Assembly (NCBI RefSeq): GCF_014203535.1
Contig: NZ_JACHJI010000010.1
Span: forward strand, 1-64,000
From: Streptomyces griseomycini
GTDB lineage: Bacteria > Actinomycetota > Actinomycetes > Streptomycetales > Streptomycetaceae
Direction: 5' to 3'
DNA: 64,000 nt
Part shown: in pieces, positions 27,523 to 36,595 of the stretch
Position numbering within the stretch: the first letter of the stretch is position 1
How the letters are laid out: each line of letters starts with the position of its first letter
The notes under the pieces: model-generated
Databases searched by the model: none
What the model saw: only the letters and a program-made list of their open reading frames with translations
Told to the model about the DNA's origin: nothing
Program-made: the position numbers and the translations under genes

Positions 27523-27553
27523 GCCGTACTCGGCCCGACCGGCCGAGTACGGC
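27523..27553 (+). terminator. Hairpin after the SUKH gene
   Basis: GCCGTACTCGGCC (27523-27535) pairs perfectly with GGCCGAGTACGGC (27541-27553) around a 5-base loop. The 250 bases to the next gene show nothing else. Confidence 0.75.
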
Positions 27554-27805
27554 GCTCGGTCACAGGCGGGACTGATTCCCCGTCGTCGTTGTCGAGCAGA
27601 GGTCCGGGCCTTCTCCGGGGGTCCTGCGCGTGAGGCGGTCCCTCGACGGGGTTCATGCAGCTCAGTGGCGGCAGCGTCGAGGTGCCGGCGGTGCCGAGGA
27701 GGTCGGCCTCGACGATGCGGGGGTCGGTCCAGGGGAGCGGGTCGGCTGCGCCGCGTGACGGCGGCCGGAGAGTTTCCCCGTACGACAGGAGTGCCCGGTG
27801 CGGGG

Positions 27806-28291
27806 TCAATCCTGCCGGGCCCGGGCGATAGCGTCGTGCACCCATTCCTTGAACACGAGCCGTGGGAAGAACCGGCCTTCGACCTCGAAGTCGAGTGAGA
27901 AGGTCTGACACAGCCGCAGGTCCCGGTGCGCGGTGCAGACGTCGACGCGGACGTCCGGAAGGTGCCAGGCCGATCCGAAGGGACCGACCTGGAAGATCCT
28001 CGCATGGACACGGTCGCCGTACACCAGGGCGGCACAGCCGTGTTCCTTGGCCTTCGCCGCCGGGACACCGGCGGCCCAGCGGCTGAACTCGTCGAGATAC
28101 CCGTGCTCGGACAGCTCCCGGAAGGTGGTCCTTTCCATCCGCACGTTCTCCGGGCCGTCGAGGAACACCATGAGCTGAGGCACCCCCTTGCGACGCCGCC
28201 AGTGAGCGGGCAGGCCCCGGACGACGCGGTCCAGGACGCGCAGGACGTCCGCGCGCACCGCGGGGTCCAGTTCCTGGAGTCGTCTCAGCAT
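27806..28291 (-). CDS. Hypothetical protein
   Basis: A 161-residue soluble protein that I do not recognise. It starts MLRRLQELDPAVRADVLRVL with two predicted helices. A mixed alpha/beta region includes GVPQLMVFLDGPENV, FRELSEHGYLDEFSRW and VRVDVCTAHRDLRLCQTFSL, and the C-terminus is VFKEWVHDAIARARQD. Amino-acid use is normal for the genome. Both ATG 28291 and GTG 28312 are possible starts; neither has a strong ribosome site. The frame runs open further upstream without similarity. Confidence 0.6.
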   Translation of the reverse strand: MLRRLQELDPAVRADVLRVLDRVVRGLPAHWRRRKGVPQLMVFLDGPENVRMERTTFRELSEHGYLDEFSRWAAGVPAAKAKEHGCAALVYGDRVHARIFQVGPFGSAWHLPDVRVDVCTAHRDLRLCQTFSLDFEVEGRFFPRLVFKEWVHDAIARARQD

Positions 28292-28994
28292 GAATGCGCC
28301 GGACTCGTTCACCCCGCAAGCATCCACGAGAGCGACCGCCGACTCAACGGCTCCGCCCGCAACCGGAGTTCGTGCCCGTTCGAACGAGACCGGCCGCCGG
28401 TCGGAGCACCCGTGCCGCGACTTCGCCCAGCTCTTGGCCGAGGCCGGGCGCGTGGACGAGCGGGGGTCGGCGTCGACGGACCCCCGGCCCACAGCCTCCA
28501 GCCGCAGCCCCGGCCACTCACGTGCCCACGCGGCCGCCGGCCGAGCGCCGTGCTCAGCGCTGCGGAACCTCCCCGTCGAAGGGCCTCTCCCCGCCTGCGG
28601 TCCCAGCGCGGCGGCGTCGAACCGGACCGGACGCATCCCGTCGTCACGAACAGCGCAACAGCCCGTGCGGCGGTCCGCCGAGCCCGCCGGTGTCCCCCGA
28701 TGCCCCTCCCTCGTTCCAGCACCGCCGCAAGGCGCCAGCGGCAGGCGGTCCTGCCGCAGGACAGGGCTCCGCCGCCCGGGCCGGCGTCAAGCACCGCTGG
28801 TCGTGCCCGCACCCAGGAGCGGAGAGGCGGAAGGACCGGCCCACGACCACGCGGATCCCCGTGGTCGACCGGGCCGAGGCCCACCCGCCTTTCCGGCGCA
28901 GGGCCGGCGGGGAGCTCATGCGCAGGTGTGGACGGGTCCCCGCCGATCTCCGCCCGGGCGGGGCCGCTCAAGCGTCACGAACGCACTTCCGGGC
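28292..28994. other. Intergenic, no gene recognised
   Basis: About 700 bases with long open frames on both strands, but no domain, credible start or ribosome site. It may be a decayed gene. Confidence 0.35.
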
Positions 28995-29570
28995 TCAGGA
29001 CTGCCCGAAGACCAGGTCGAGTTGGGCGTCCAGGGCGGCCACCGCGTCCTCCTCGCCGAACTGCCGCGACAGCAGCTGCAGTCCGAGTCCGTCGACGAGC
29101 GCGAGCAGCCCCGTCGCCGCGCGGTCGGGGTCCACGCCGGGCCCCGCGGCCGCCCGCACCTGGTCCGCGAGGAACCCCCGCATGCCGTCGGCCGCCTCCC
29201 GCAGCCCCACGGCCATCGCCGGCTTCACCGCGGCGTAGGCGAGGAAGGCGAGCCCCACATGGCCCTCCAGCCTGCGCGTCTCGTCCAGCGGCAGGATCTG
29301 CAGCAGCAGCGCACGGACGATCTCGCGCGGCGAGCCGGGCGTGAGCGCGGCCCGCGAGCGCTCCTCGATCCGGTCCATGACCATCTCGAGGGCGAACCCC
29401 ATCATCTCGTCCTTGGTGCGGAAGTAGTGCTGCACCATCCCGGTCGAGACCCCCGCCTCGGCCGCCACGTGGCGCAGGCTCACCGCTTCCAGGCCGCGGG
29501 TGGCGGCGAGTCTCATCAGTGCGTCGGCGAGCAGTTCACGGCGCTCACGGTGGTCGACCTTGCGAGGCAT
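28995..29570 (-). CDS. TetR-family transcriptional regulator
   Basis: A 191-residue repressor. The N-terminal helix-turn-helix (about residues 10-56) includes ERRELLADALMRLAATRGLE, SLRHVAAEAGVSTGMVQHYF and RTKDEMM. The C-terminal ligand-binding helices (about 70-185) are of the BetI/TetR_C type. ATG 29570 faces the divergent PEP-utilising enzyme gene across about 80 bases containing a two-copy operator. It probably represses both genes until a ligand binds. Confidence 0.9.
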   Translation of the reverse strand: MPRKVDHRERRELLADALMRLAATRGLEAVSLRHVAAEAGVSTGMVQHYFRTKDEMMGFALEMVMDRIEERSRAALTPGSPREIVRALLLQILPLDETRRLEGHVGLAFLAYAAVKPAMAVGLREAADGMRGFLADQVRAAAGPGVDPDRAATGLLALVDGLGLQLLSRQFGEEDAVAALDAQLDLVFGQS

Positions 29571-29580
29571 GGGCCCACTT

Positions 29581-29627
29581 TACATTGCGACTGTATTGTC
29601 TCGTGTATACATTGCAGTCGTATTGGA
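29581..29627. promoter_or_regulatory. Two-copy candidate TetR operator in divergent promoter
   Basis: tacattgcgactgtattgtc (29581-29600) and tacattgcagtcgtattgga (29608-29627) agree at 14 of 20 positions and have a 27-base period. Their four-base centres, GACT and AGTC, are reverse complements of each other. Each copy is itself a quasi-palindrome. The segment is much richer in A/T than its surroundings and lies between the TetR start and the divergent enzyme gene. Confidence 0.7.
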
Positions 29628-29650
29628 CAGTGGGAAAGGGGGTGGCCGAC

Positions 29651-32077
29651 GTGCGCGTACTCGAGCTGAGTGCGATCGACGGCGGGCAGCACGACCTGGT
29701 GGGCGGCAAGGCCGCCGGTCTCGCCGCGCTGATCCGCCTGGGCGAGCGGGTACCGGACGGCTTCTGCGTGACGACCGAGGCGTACCAGGGCGGCGAGGTG
29801 CCGCGGGCCGAGGTGCTCGCCGCGTACGAGCGTCTGGGCGGTGGACCCGTCGCGGTGCGCTCCAGCGCCACCGCCGAGGACCTGCCGCACGCGAGCTTCG
29901 CCGGTCAGCAGGACACGTACCTCGGGGTCACGGGCGCCGAGGAGCTGCTCGCGGCGATCCGTTCCTGCTGGGATTCGCTGCACGGCGAGCGCGCGGTCGC
30001 CTACCGCGAGGCCGCGGGCGCCGCACACGAGGACGCACGCATGGCCGTCGTCGTGCAGCGGATGGTGGACGCCGAGGTGGCGGGCGTGCTGTTCACCGCC
30101 AACCCGGTCACCGGCTCGCGCACCGAGACCGTGGTCGACGCGGCACCCGGGCCCGGCACGGCGGTCGTCGACGGGACGGCTCCGGCGGACCACTACGTGC
30201 TGAACGGCACGGCGGTGGCGGACCACGGGTGCCTCTCCCCCGGCCGTCTGCAGGAGCTGCGGGCGACGGGTTCCCGGCTCGCGGACGGCCTCGGCGCACC
30301 GCAGGACGTCGAATGGGCCTACGACGGCGACGGAACGCTGTGGCTGCTGCAGTCCCGCCCGATCACGACGCTGTTCCCCGCGCCACCGCCGAGCGGGAAG
30401 GCCGGCACGCGCCTGTACGTCGAGTTCGGTCACGTCCAGGGCATGCTCCGGCCCGCCACGCCCATGGGCATGTCGACGCTGAGGTCGATGCTGGCGGGCA
30501 TGCTCGCCTCGTTCGGTCTCACCGTCGAGATCGTCGACATCGGCGGACGGCTGTACGGGGACCTGACCGACGCGATGCGCGACCCCTCGACGCGACAGCG
30601 CCTCGTCAAGCTGATGGCGGTCGACTTCGGGCCGCGGGCACAGCGGGTGGTCGAGCATCTCCTCGACGATCCACGGTTCGCGCCGCGGAAGTCCGCCCGC
30701 CGGCGCGGTGCTGCGGCGCTGAGGACCGGCCCGAAGGCGGTCGCGGGCATCCTCGGCGCGCTGGCCCGGCCCGCCGGGGCGCGGGCCACGGTGTTCGACG
30801 AGATCGAACGGCTGCGGCGGGAACCGGTCGCGGACCCGGCCACGGCCGCGGAGCTCCTGGCCCTGGTCGAGGACGAGTCGAGCACGCGGACCGACGCGAT
30901 CGTCTGGCCGGTGGTCAGCGGCCTCGTGGTCTCGGCCGCGCTGCCGCCGCTGCTGAAGGGCGTCGCGAGCGACGACGAGATACGGACCGTGCTCGGCGGC
31001 ATGCCCCACAACGTCACGATCGAGATGGACCTCGCGCTGTGGGAGGTGGCCCGGCGCGCACGGGCGTACCGCGACCGGCTCCTGACCACACCGCCGCAGG
31101 AGCTCGCGGCGGCCCACCTGGCGGGCGAGCTGCCCGACTTCGGCCTGGACGGCTTTCTCGCCCGGTACGGCAACCGGTCCGCCGCCGAGGTCGACGTCGG
31201 TGTGCCGCGTTGGTCGGAGGACCCGACGCCGGTGTTCACGATGCTGGCCAACTGCCTGCGGGTCACCGACCCGGAGCAGGCGCCGGACGTGCGGTTCCGG
31301 CGCGCTGCGGCGCGGGCCGAGGCGACGCTGGCCGAACTCGACCTCCGCGCCCGGCGTGCGCACCGGCTGCGCGGCCGGGTCGCGGGCTTCTTCCTGCGCC
31401 GCTCACGGGAGTTGACGGGGCTGCGCGAGGCGGGCAAGTTCGCCGGGCTCTACGCCCTGCGCGACCGCCGCCGCAGGCTGCTCCTGATCGGCGCCGGACT
31501 GCGCGCGCAGGGGCTGCTCCCGCAGGCGGACGACGTCATGTTCCTCACGCTGCCGGAACTGCGCACGGCGGTGGAGGGCGGTGCCGACCGGCACACGCTC
31601 TCGGGGAGGATCGCGGACCGGCGCGCCGCGTACGACCGCGAACTGCGCCGCCGCACCGTCCCGGTGGCCCTGCTGTCCGACGGCACGGACGTGGAGACCC
31701 TGCTTCCGCCCCGTGCGGCCGGTGACCGGACGCTCACCGGCATGGGCGCCGCACCCGGCAAGGTCACCGGCCGTGCCCGCGTGGTCCGCGATCCGGTGCA
31801 CGCGGCCCTCGAACCGGGCGAGGTCCTCGTCGTCCCGACCACCGACCCGGGCTGGACACCGCTGTTCCTCACGGCGGGCGGCCTCGTCACCGAGACCGGC
31901 GCGGTGATGGCACACGGGCCGACGGTGGCCCGGGAGTACGGCATCCCGGCGGTGATCTGCGTCCCGGGAGCGACCGAACGCGTCCGCACGGGCCAGGTGA
32001 TCACGGTCGACGGTGCGGCCGGGACGGTGACGGTCGAGGAGGCACGAGACCGGCGGTCCGGGCCTGACTCGCCCTGA
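29651..32077 (+). CDS. PEP synthase/rifampin phosphotransferase-like enzyme
   Basis: An 808-residue three-domain enzyme. The N-terminal ATP-grasp domain of pyruvate phosphate dikinases includes LVGGKAAGLAALIRLGERVP, VAVRSSATAEDLPHASFAGQ and MAVVVQRMVDAEVAGVLFT. The C-terminal swivelling His domain has TDPGWTPLFLTAGGLVTET, then GAVMAHGPTVAREYGIPAV with the phospho-carrier His. This order (ATP, linker, His) is that of rifampin phosphotransferases and PEP-synthase relatives; the substrate-binding middle is unassigned. GTG 29651 is chosen because AAAGGGGG lies about nine bases upstream; GTG 29642 would overlap it. Divergent TetR suggests ligand-induced expression. Confidence 0.82.
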   Translation: MRVLELSAIDGGQHDLVGGKAAGLAALIRLGERVPDGFCVTTEAYQGGEVPRAEVLAAYERLGGGPVAVRSSATAEDLPHASFAGQQDTYLGVTGAEELLAAIRSCWDSLHGERAVAYREAAGAAHEDARMAVVVQRMVDAEVAGVLFTANPVTGSRTETVVDAAPGPGTAVVDGTAPADHYVLNGTAVADHGCLSPGRLQELRATGSRLADGLGAPQDVEWAYDGDGTLWLLQSRPITTLFPAPPPSGKAGTRLYVEFGHVQGMLRPATPMGMSTLRSMLAGMLASFGLTVEIVDIGGRLYGDLTDAMRDPSTRQRLVKLMAVDFGPRAQRVVEHLLDDPRFAPRKSARRRGAAALRTGPKAVAGILGALARPAGARATVFDEIERLRREPVADPATAAELLALVEDESSTRTDAIVWPVVSGLVVSAALPPLLKGVASDDEIRTVLGGMPHNVTIEMDLALWEVARRARAYRDRLLTTPPQELAAAHLAGELPDFGLDGFLARYGNRSAAEVDVGVPRWSEDPTPVFTMLANCLRVTDPEQAPDVRFRRAAARAEATLAELDLRARRAHRLRGRVAGFFLRRSRELTGLREAGKFAGLYALRDRRRRLLLIGAGLRAQGLLPQADDVMFLTLPELRTAVEGGADRHTLSGRIADRRAAYDRELRRRTVPVALLSDGTDVETLLPPRAAGDRTLTGMGAAPGKVTGRARVVRDPVHAALEPGEVLVVPTTDPGWTPLFLTAGGLVTETGAVMAHGPTVAREYGIPAVICVPGATERVRTGQVITVDGAAGTVTVEEARDRRSGPDSP

Positions 32078-32183
32078 GGCACGGCGGGTCGATCCCCGCC
32101 CCGGACGTGCTCGGGTGCGCGTGCTCCGCGTCGGGCCGTCGGCGAGCACCCCGCGGTGCGGAGTCCGGTCAGGCGGCTGGGTG

Positions 32184-32320
32184 CGGTCTTGCCGTACCGA
32201 GCGGCCGGACCGCGCCACTGCTCGAGCCCGTCGACGCGGCACTCGACGGTGTCGTGCCGCTCGTGTGCCGCGCCGTCGAAGCCCGGTGGCCTGCCGTCGG
32301 GTGTGAGGTGGGGCTTCGTC
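32184..32320 (-). pseudogene. IS5-type transposase C-terminal fragment
   Basis: The minus frame reads DGRPPGFDGAAHERHDTVEC then RVDGLEQWRGPAARYGKTA, matching the IS5-family ending GGRPPxFDxxxYxxRNTVER ... LKQWRGIATRYDKTA. It has the same orientation as the N-terminal fragment at 34341-34524; the esterase gene lies between them. Outside this fragment, 32078-32502 has nothing recognisable. Confidence 0.65.
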
Positions 32321-32502
32321 TCTCCCTCTGCCCGATTCCGGGTAAATCGGTTGGCCGTGAGCGCACTCCCCCATAGTCTCAAGATCACGGCGGCATCACC
32401 TCCGTGTCCCGGTCGGCCGGGGTGGCTCAGGCACCGAGGGGCCGGTCGCGCAGGTCGTCACCGTCGTGTCCGCTCCCCACTCCGCATGTGAAAGGCAGTG
32501 TC

Positions 32503-34017
32503 ATGAACGACGTCACCGTGTCGGTCTCCCACGGAGCGCTCCGGGGCCGGGAGAGCGGTGGCGTCCTCGCCTTCCTCGGAATCCCGTACGCGGCGCCGCC
32601 GTTCGGGAGGCTGCGGATGCGGCCGCCCCAGCCGCCGGCCTCCTGGGGCGGGCTGCGCGACGCCACGGTGTACGGGGCGTCGGCTCCCCAGCCCGGTTAC
32701 GGCCCCGCCATGGCGGGCCTTCTGGAGGAGGCGGGTCCGCAGGGCGAGGACTGCCTCAACCTCAACGTCTGGACACCGGCGGCCCCCGGCCGTGCCGGCG
32801 AGCGGTTGCCGGTCATGGTCTTCGTCCACGGCGGGGCCTTCCGCAACGGGGCGGGTTCCCTCGCGCTGTACGACGGTTCCCGGCTCGCCGCCGACGGGGT
32901 CGTCTGCGTCACGCTCAACTACCGCCTCGGCGCGGAGGGCTTTCTCCTGCTGCCCGACGGGACGGCCAACCTCGGGTTGCTGGACCAGATAGCGGCCCTG
33001 CGCTGGGTGCGGGACAACATCGCCGCGTTCGGCGGTGACCCGGACAACGTCACCGTCTTCGGACAGTCGGCCGGCGCGATCTCCGTCACGGCACTGATGA
33101 CCATGCCGGGCGCCCGGGGGCTCTTCCGCAGGGCGATCACCCAGAGCGGCGCCGGACACCACGTCCACACCCCCGGCATCGGTCGCCTGATCACGGAGCG
33201 CATCGCCGCTCTCGCCGGAGTGCCGTGCACACGGGCGGCCCTGGCCGCGACTCCCCCGGACGTGCTCGTGGCGGCCGACACCGCGCTGGGCCAGGAGATC
33301 GCCCGCTCGCGGGAACCCCGCCTGTGGGGCGAGTCGGCTGGCGGCGGCACCACCGTGCTGCCCGTCGTCGACGGCGTGACGCTGCCCTCCCGTCCCGTCG
33401 ACGCCATCGCCGCGGGCGCCGGTACGGAGGTCGACCTCCTGACCGGCACGACGAGCGACGAGTTCAGGCTCTTCGCCGTGCCCATGGGCATCGTGCACCG
33501 CATGGACGACACCGTGGTGAAGGGCTTCCTCACCGGGATCGGCCTGCCGGCGGAGAGGGCGCATGCGCTCTACACCCTCGCGGCGGGCCCGAACGCCACG
33601 CCGGGAGACGTCTTCAGCGCCGTCATGACGGACCACAGTTACCGGATCCCCGCCATCCGGGTCGCCGAGAGCCGCGCGCGGCACGACGCCCACACGTACG
33701 TCTACGAGTTCGCCCGCGCCTCCACGGCCGCCGACGGCACGCTCGGAGCCTGCCACATGGCGGAGCTGCCGTTCGTCTTCGGCACCCTGGACACATCGCC
33801 CGCAGACCGGCGTCCCGACGCACAGGATCTGTCCGACCAGGTGAGAGCCGCCTGGGTCTCCTTCGCCCGGGACGGGAGACCCACCCCGCCGCGCGGCGCC
33901 CGGGCCTGGCGGCCGTACGCGACGGACCGGACCGTACTGCGCATCGGCGCCGGTACGGCCACGGAGGTCCACGACCCCGCAGCCGAACGGCGCCACCTGT
34001 GGGAAGGGCGTCGATGA
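32503..34017 (+). CDS. Type-B carboxylesterase
   Basis: A 504-residue alpha/beta hydrolase of the carboxylesterase/para-nitrobenzyl esterase family. Family blocks include FLGIPYAAPPFGRLR, EDCLNLNVWTP and the oxyanion VFVHGGAFRNGAG. The Ser nucleophile sits in VFGQSAGAISV, the acidic residue probably in TTSDEFRLF, and the His in GACHMAELPFVF. There is no signal peptide, so it is likely cytosolic. ATG 32503 follows GAAAGG. It hydrolyses carboxylic esters. It is embedded between two ends of an IS5 transposase. Confidence 0.9.
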   Translation: MNDVTVSVSHGALRGRESGGVLAFLGIPYAAPPFGRLRMRPPQPPASWGGLRDATVYGASAPQPGYGPAMAGLLEEAGPQGEDCLNLNVWTPAAPGRAGERLPVMVFVHGGAFRNGAGSLALYDGSRLAADGVVCVTLNYRLGAEGFLLLPDGTANLGLLDQIAALRWVRDNIAAFGGDPDNVTVFGQSAGAISVTALMTMPGARGLFRRAITQSGAGHHVHTPGIGRLITERIAALAGVPCTRAALAATPPDVLVAADTALGQEIARSREPRLWGESAGGGTTVLPVVDGVTLPSRPVDAIAAGAGTEVDLLTGTTSDEFRLFAVPMGIVHRMDDTVVKGFLTGIGLPAERAHALYTLAAGPNATPGDVFSAVMTDHSYRIPAIRVAESRARHDAHTYVYEFARASTAADGTLGACHMAELPFVFGTLDTSPADRRPDAQDLSDQVRAAWVSFARDGRPTPPRGARAWRPYATDRTVLRIGAGTATEVHDPAAERRHLWEGRR

Positions 34018-34340
34018 CCGACCGGAAGCGGTGTCCTGCTCCTGGGCCGTGCGCGGAGGCCGAGTGCGACTCGGTGGCGTCCGGAGCGGGGACGAGGAAG
34101 GTTTGCGCGTGTGGTCCCGGTGGTGCGGAACGCGGCGATCGACTGCGCGGACGCCCGTGAGCCGGCCCGGTTCCGGAGCGGCGTGACCGGCCGTCCGCTT
34201 CCGTCGTGCCTCGTGGCCACGGCCCGGTGTCCCTTGGGACGGTTGGTGCCGCACTCGACCGCGTGAGCCGGCGGTGGTCGGTCTTGTCCGGGAGCCGTGC
34301 GCCTGCGCGCGCACGTGGCCGGGCCGGACGCGGGGCCTTC

Positions 34341-34524
34341 CCGGCCGACGCGGGTCCAGGGCCCGTCGGCGCTCCGGGACTCCCCGCCGGGGTGCTCCGG
34401 TCCGGGTTCGCCGCCGTGTGCCGTCGACCAGTTGCCGCCGGGTCCGCATCGGAGGCCGGCCCGGCTTCTCGCCCCTGGGCGACAGCGGCTCGAGCCGGGC
34501 CCGCCGTGCGTCCGTCAGCCGCAC
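34341..34524 (-). pseudogene. IS5-type transposase N-terminal fragment
   Basis: The minus frame from about 34524 reads VRLTDARRARLEPLSPRG, EKPGRPPMRTRRQLVDGTRR and RTRTGAPRRGVPERR, the opening of IS5-family transposases (LTDAQWARLEPLLPxGxKPGRPP...GAPWRDVPERYG). Key Trp residues are changed to Arg, showing decay. Similarity ends near 34341. Outside this fragment, 34018-34526 has no gene. Confidence 0.7.
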
Positions 34525-34526
34525 GC

Positions 34527-35486
34527 CTAGTGCGGGAAGCGGCGGGGTGGGCGGGACACCGTGGATTCGCGGAACTCGGCGATGCGGGAGTGGACCTGGC
34601 GCATCAGGTGGGTGTCCTCGATCCGGTCCAGATAGAGGCACCGGGCCGCCAGGCCCGGGAGGTCGAAGGCGAAGTACAGGGACATCAGCGGGTTCACGAA
34701 CAACTCGCTGCCCCGGGTGCGGTCGGTGAACCGGACGTCGCCGAACGAGCCGCGCACGGCGGCCGCGATGGAGCCGTTCACGATGCTGGGGTGCTCGGGG
34801 GTGTGGTGCTGGGCGTGCGCCACCGCGTCCAGGTACAGCGCGCCTTCGCGGGTGGCACGTGGTATCGAGAACGCGCCGAGGTACGCGCCGTCACGCTCCA
34901 GCGCGGCGATGTTCTCCAGGACCTGCACGTGGTTCACGCCGTGGTAGGCGTCCACACCGAAACCGACCGACACCACGAGCCGGTTCGGTATGCCGTCCAG
35001 CGCGGCCAGCGCCGCCACGCTGGTCAGGTCCTCCTCCGGAGTGCCGAGGCCGGCCTCGTCGCCGCGCAGCAGGATGTCCGTGCCGCCGTCGACCAGCACC
35101 ACGGCGTCGACGTCGTGCAGTTCGACCAGTGCCTGGTATGCGGCGCGCAGCGGACGCACGCCGGTCCGGGGAAAGGCGTACACGGTGGCCGGGTAGCCGT
35201 GCCGGCGCAGCCACTGGGCGAGGGTCCGCTCCGGGAAGTAGCTCTGGTGCGCGGCGGAGTCGGGGGTGACGACGGCCAGGTCGTCGGCGGCCCAGCTGTC
35301 GGGGGGAAGCCCGGCGAGCGCGCTGAAGGAGAGGTTCGCGAGATGCACCTCCTTGCCCTGGTGCAGGAGGGAGAGAGCCAACGGCAGACCGGAGTAGATG
35401 TCGAAACCGCCGCCCGCGCCCGCGACGAGGATCCGTTCGGCACCGGCGAGCCGGGCGAAGAGCGGGTTGGTGTGGAGGGACGTCAT
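34527..35486 (-). CDS. DUF1152 family protein
   Basis: A 319-residue protein. It opens TSLHTNPLFARLAGAERIL then VAGAGGGFDIYSGLPLAL, a Rossmann-like Gly-rich loop of DUF1152. Further conserved blocks are VVLVDGGTDILLRGDEAGLG and RLVVSVGFGVDAYHGVNH. The family function is unknown; the fold suggests nucleotide or substrate binding. ATG 35486 is taken, with ATG 35495 as alternative; neither has a clear ribosome site. Divergent from the nucleotidyltransferase gene 150 bases away. Confidence 0.8.
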   Translation of the reverse strand: MTSLHTNPLFARLAGAERILVAGAGGGFDIYSGLPLALSLLHQGKEVHLANLSFSALAGLPPDSWAADDLAVVTPDSAAHQSYFPERTLAQWLRRHGYPATVYAFPRTGVRPLRAAYQALVELHDVDAVVLVDGGTDILLRGDEAGLGTPEEDLTSVAALAALDGIPNRLVVSVGFGVDAYHGVNHVQVLENIAALERDGAYLGAFSIPRATREGALYLDAVAHAQHHTPEHPSIVNGSIAAAVRGSFGDVRFTDRTRGSELFVNPLMSLYFAFDLPGLAARCLYLDRIEDTHLMRQVHSRIAEFRESTVSRPPRRFPH

Positions 35487-35635
35487 GACGATCATTGTCC
35501 GAGAGCCGGTCGCCGGGCGCCCCCGAGTTCTCGCCGTGCCGGAGGAGCCGGGCCACTCGTGGTCCCGGGCCCCGTCGCAGCGGCGGAGCCGGATTGCGCG
35601 TGCGGTCGGCCCGGACGACGAGGGAGACTGCAACG

Positions 35636-36403
35636 GTGGACCGGACGCAGGAGATCGTGGGGCTGGTCGGCGGTGTGCTGGGCCCGGACGTCATCGGCAC
35701 CTACCTCCACGGTTCCTCCGTGCTCGGCGGTCTCAGGCCGGCCAGCGACGTGGACGTGCTGGTCGTCTCCCGGCGGCGGATGGACGAGCAGGGGCGCCGG
35801 GCGCTCCTGCGTGGACTGCTCGGGATCTCCGGCTCCCGGAACAAGGCCCGTCCGGTCGAGCTCACCGTGGTCGTCCAGTCCGAGGTCCGGCCGTGGCGGT
35901 ACCCGCCGACCGGCGACTTCCTGTACGGCGAATGGCTGCGCACGGAGTACGAGGCCGGGAAGGTCCCCCGGCCCGAGCCCATGCCCGACCTGGCCCTGCT
36001 GGTCACCATGGCGTTGGCCGGCGACCACCCCCTCACCGGTCCGCGCCCGGCGCAGGTCCTCGACCCCGTCCCGCACGCCGACCTGGTCCGGGCGAGCGTG
36101 GCGGGCGTCCCCGGCCTGCTCGACGACCTGGACGGCGACACCCGCAACGTCCTGCTGACCCTCGCCCGCGTCTGGAGCACGCTCGCCACCGGCCGGATCA
36201 GGTCGAAGGACGCCGCCGCCGACTGGGCCCTCACCCGGCTCCCGCCCGAGCACCGCCCGGTCCTCGAGCACGCCAGGCGGCTCTATCTCGACCGCCGCTA
36301 CTGCGAGGAGAGCTGGAGCGAGGCGTTGCGGGCGCAGGTCCGTCCGCATGTGGACCGTGTGCTCGCCGAGATCGGCCGGCTGCGGGCGCGGGGTCCGCGG
36401 TGA
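35636..36403 (+). CDS. Aminoglycoside nucleotidyltransferase-like protein (AadA type)
   Basis: A 255-residue protein. The nucleotidyltransferase motif is TYLHGSSVLGGLRPASDVD VLVV (about residues 21-43), with GS and DxD metal ligands, and the C-terminal helical domain of ANT(3'')/ANT(9)-type enzymes follows (RNVLLTLARVWSTLATGRI, SKDAAADWALTRLPPEH). These adenylylate streptomycin or spectinomycin. GTG 35636 follows GGGAG at nine bases. Chromosomal versions occur in Streptomyces; actual substrate is unproven. Confidence 0.85.
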   Translation: MDRTQEIVGLVGGVLGPDVIGTYLHGSSVLGGLRPASDVDVLVVSRRRMDEQGRRALLRGLLGISGSRNKARPVELTVVVQSEVRPWRYPPTGDFLYGEWLRTEYEAGKVPRPEPMPDLALLVTMALAGDHPLTGPRPAQVLDPVPHADLVRASVAGVPGLLDDLDGDTRNVLLTLARVWSTLATGRIRSKDAAADWALTRLPPEHRPVLEHARRLYLDRRYCEESWSEALRAQVRPHVDRVLAEIGRLRARGPR

Positions 36404-36595
36404 TGAGGGTCGCTGTGCGGATCCCGGCTGCCGGACCCGGTGCGCGGTCGGCCTCGACGGCGGGCGGGGCGTCATGCGCGTAGGACGGCAAGGGGGGCGG
36501 AAGGGACGCGCGGCGTCGGGAGGCGACGGGGGGGGTGAGCGGTGTGTCCAGGCGTAGGCTTCCCCTCGGCACGGACACGGCTGGGGTGGGAGCGC

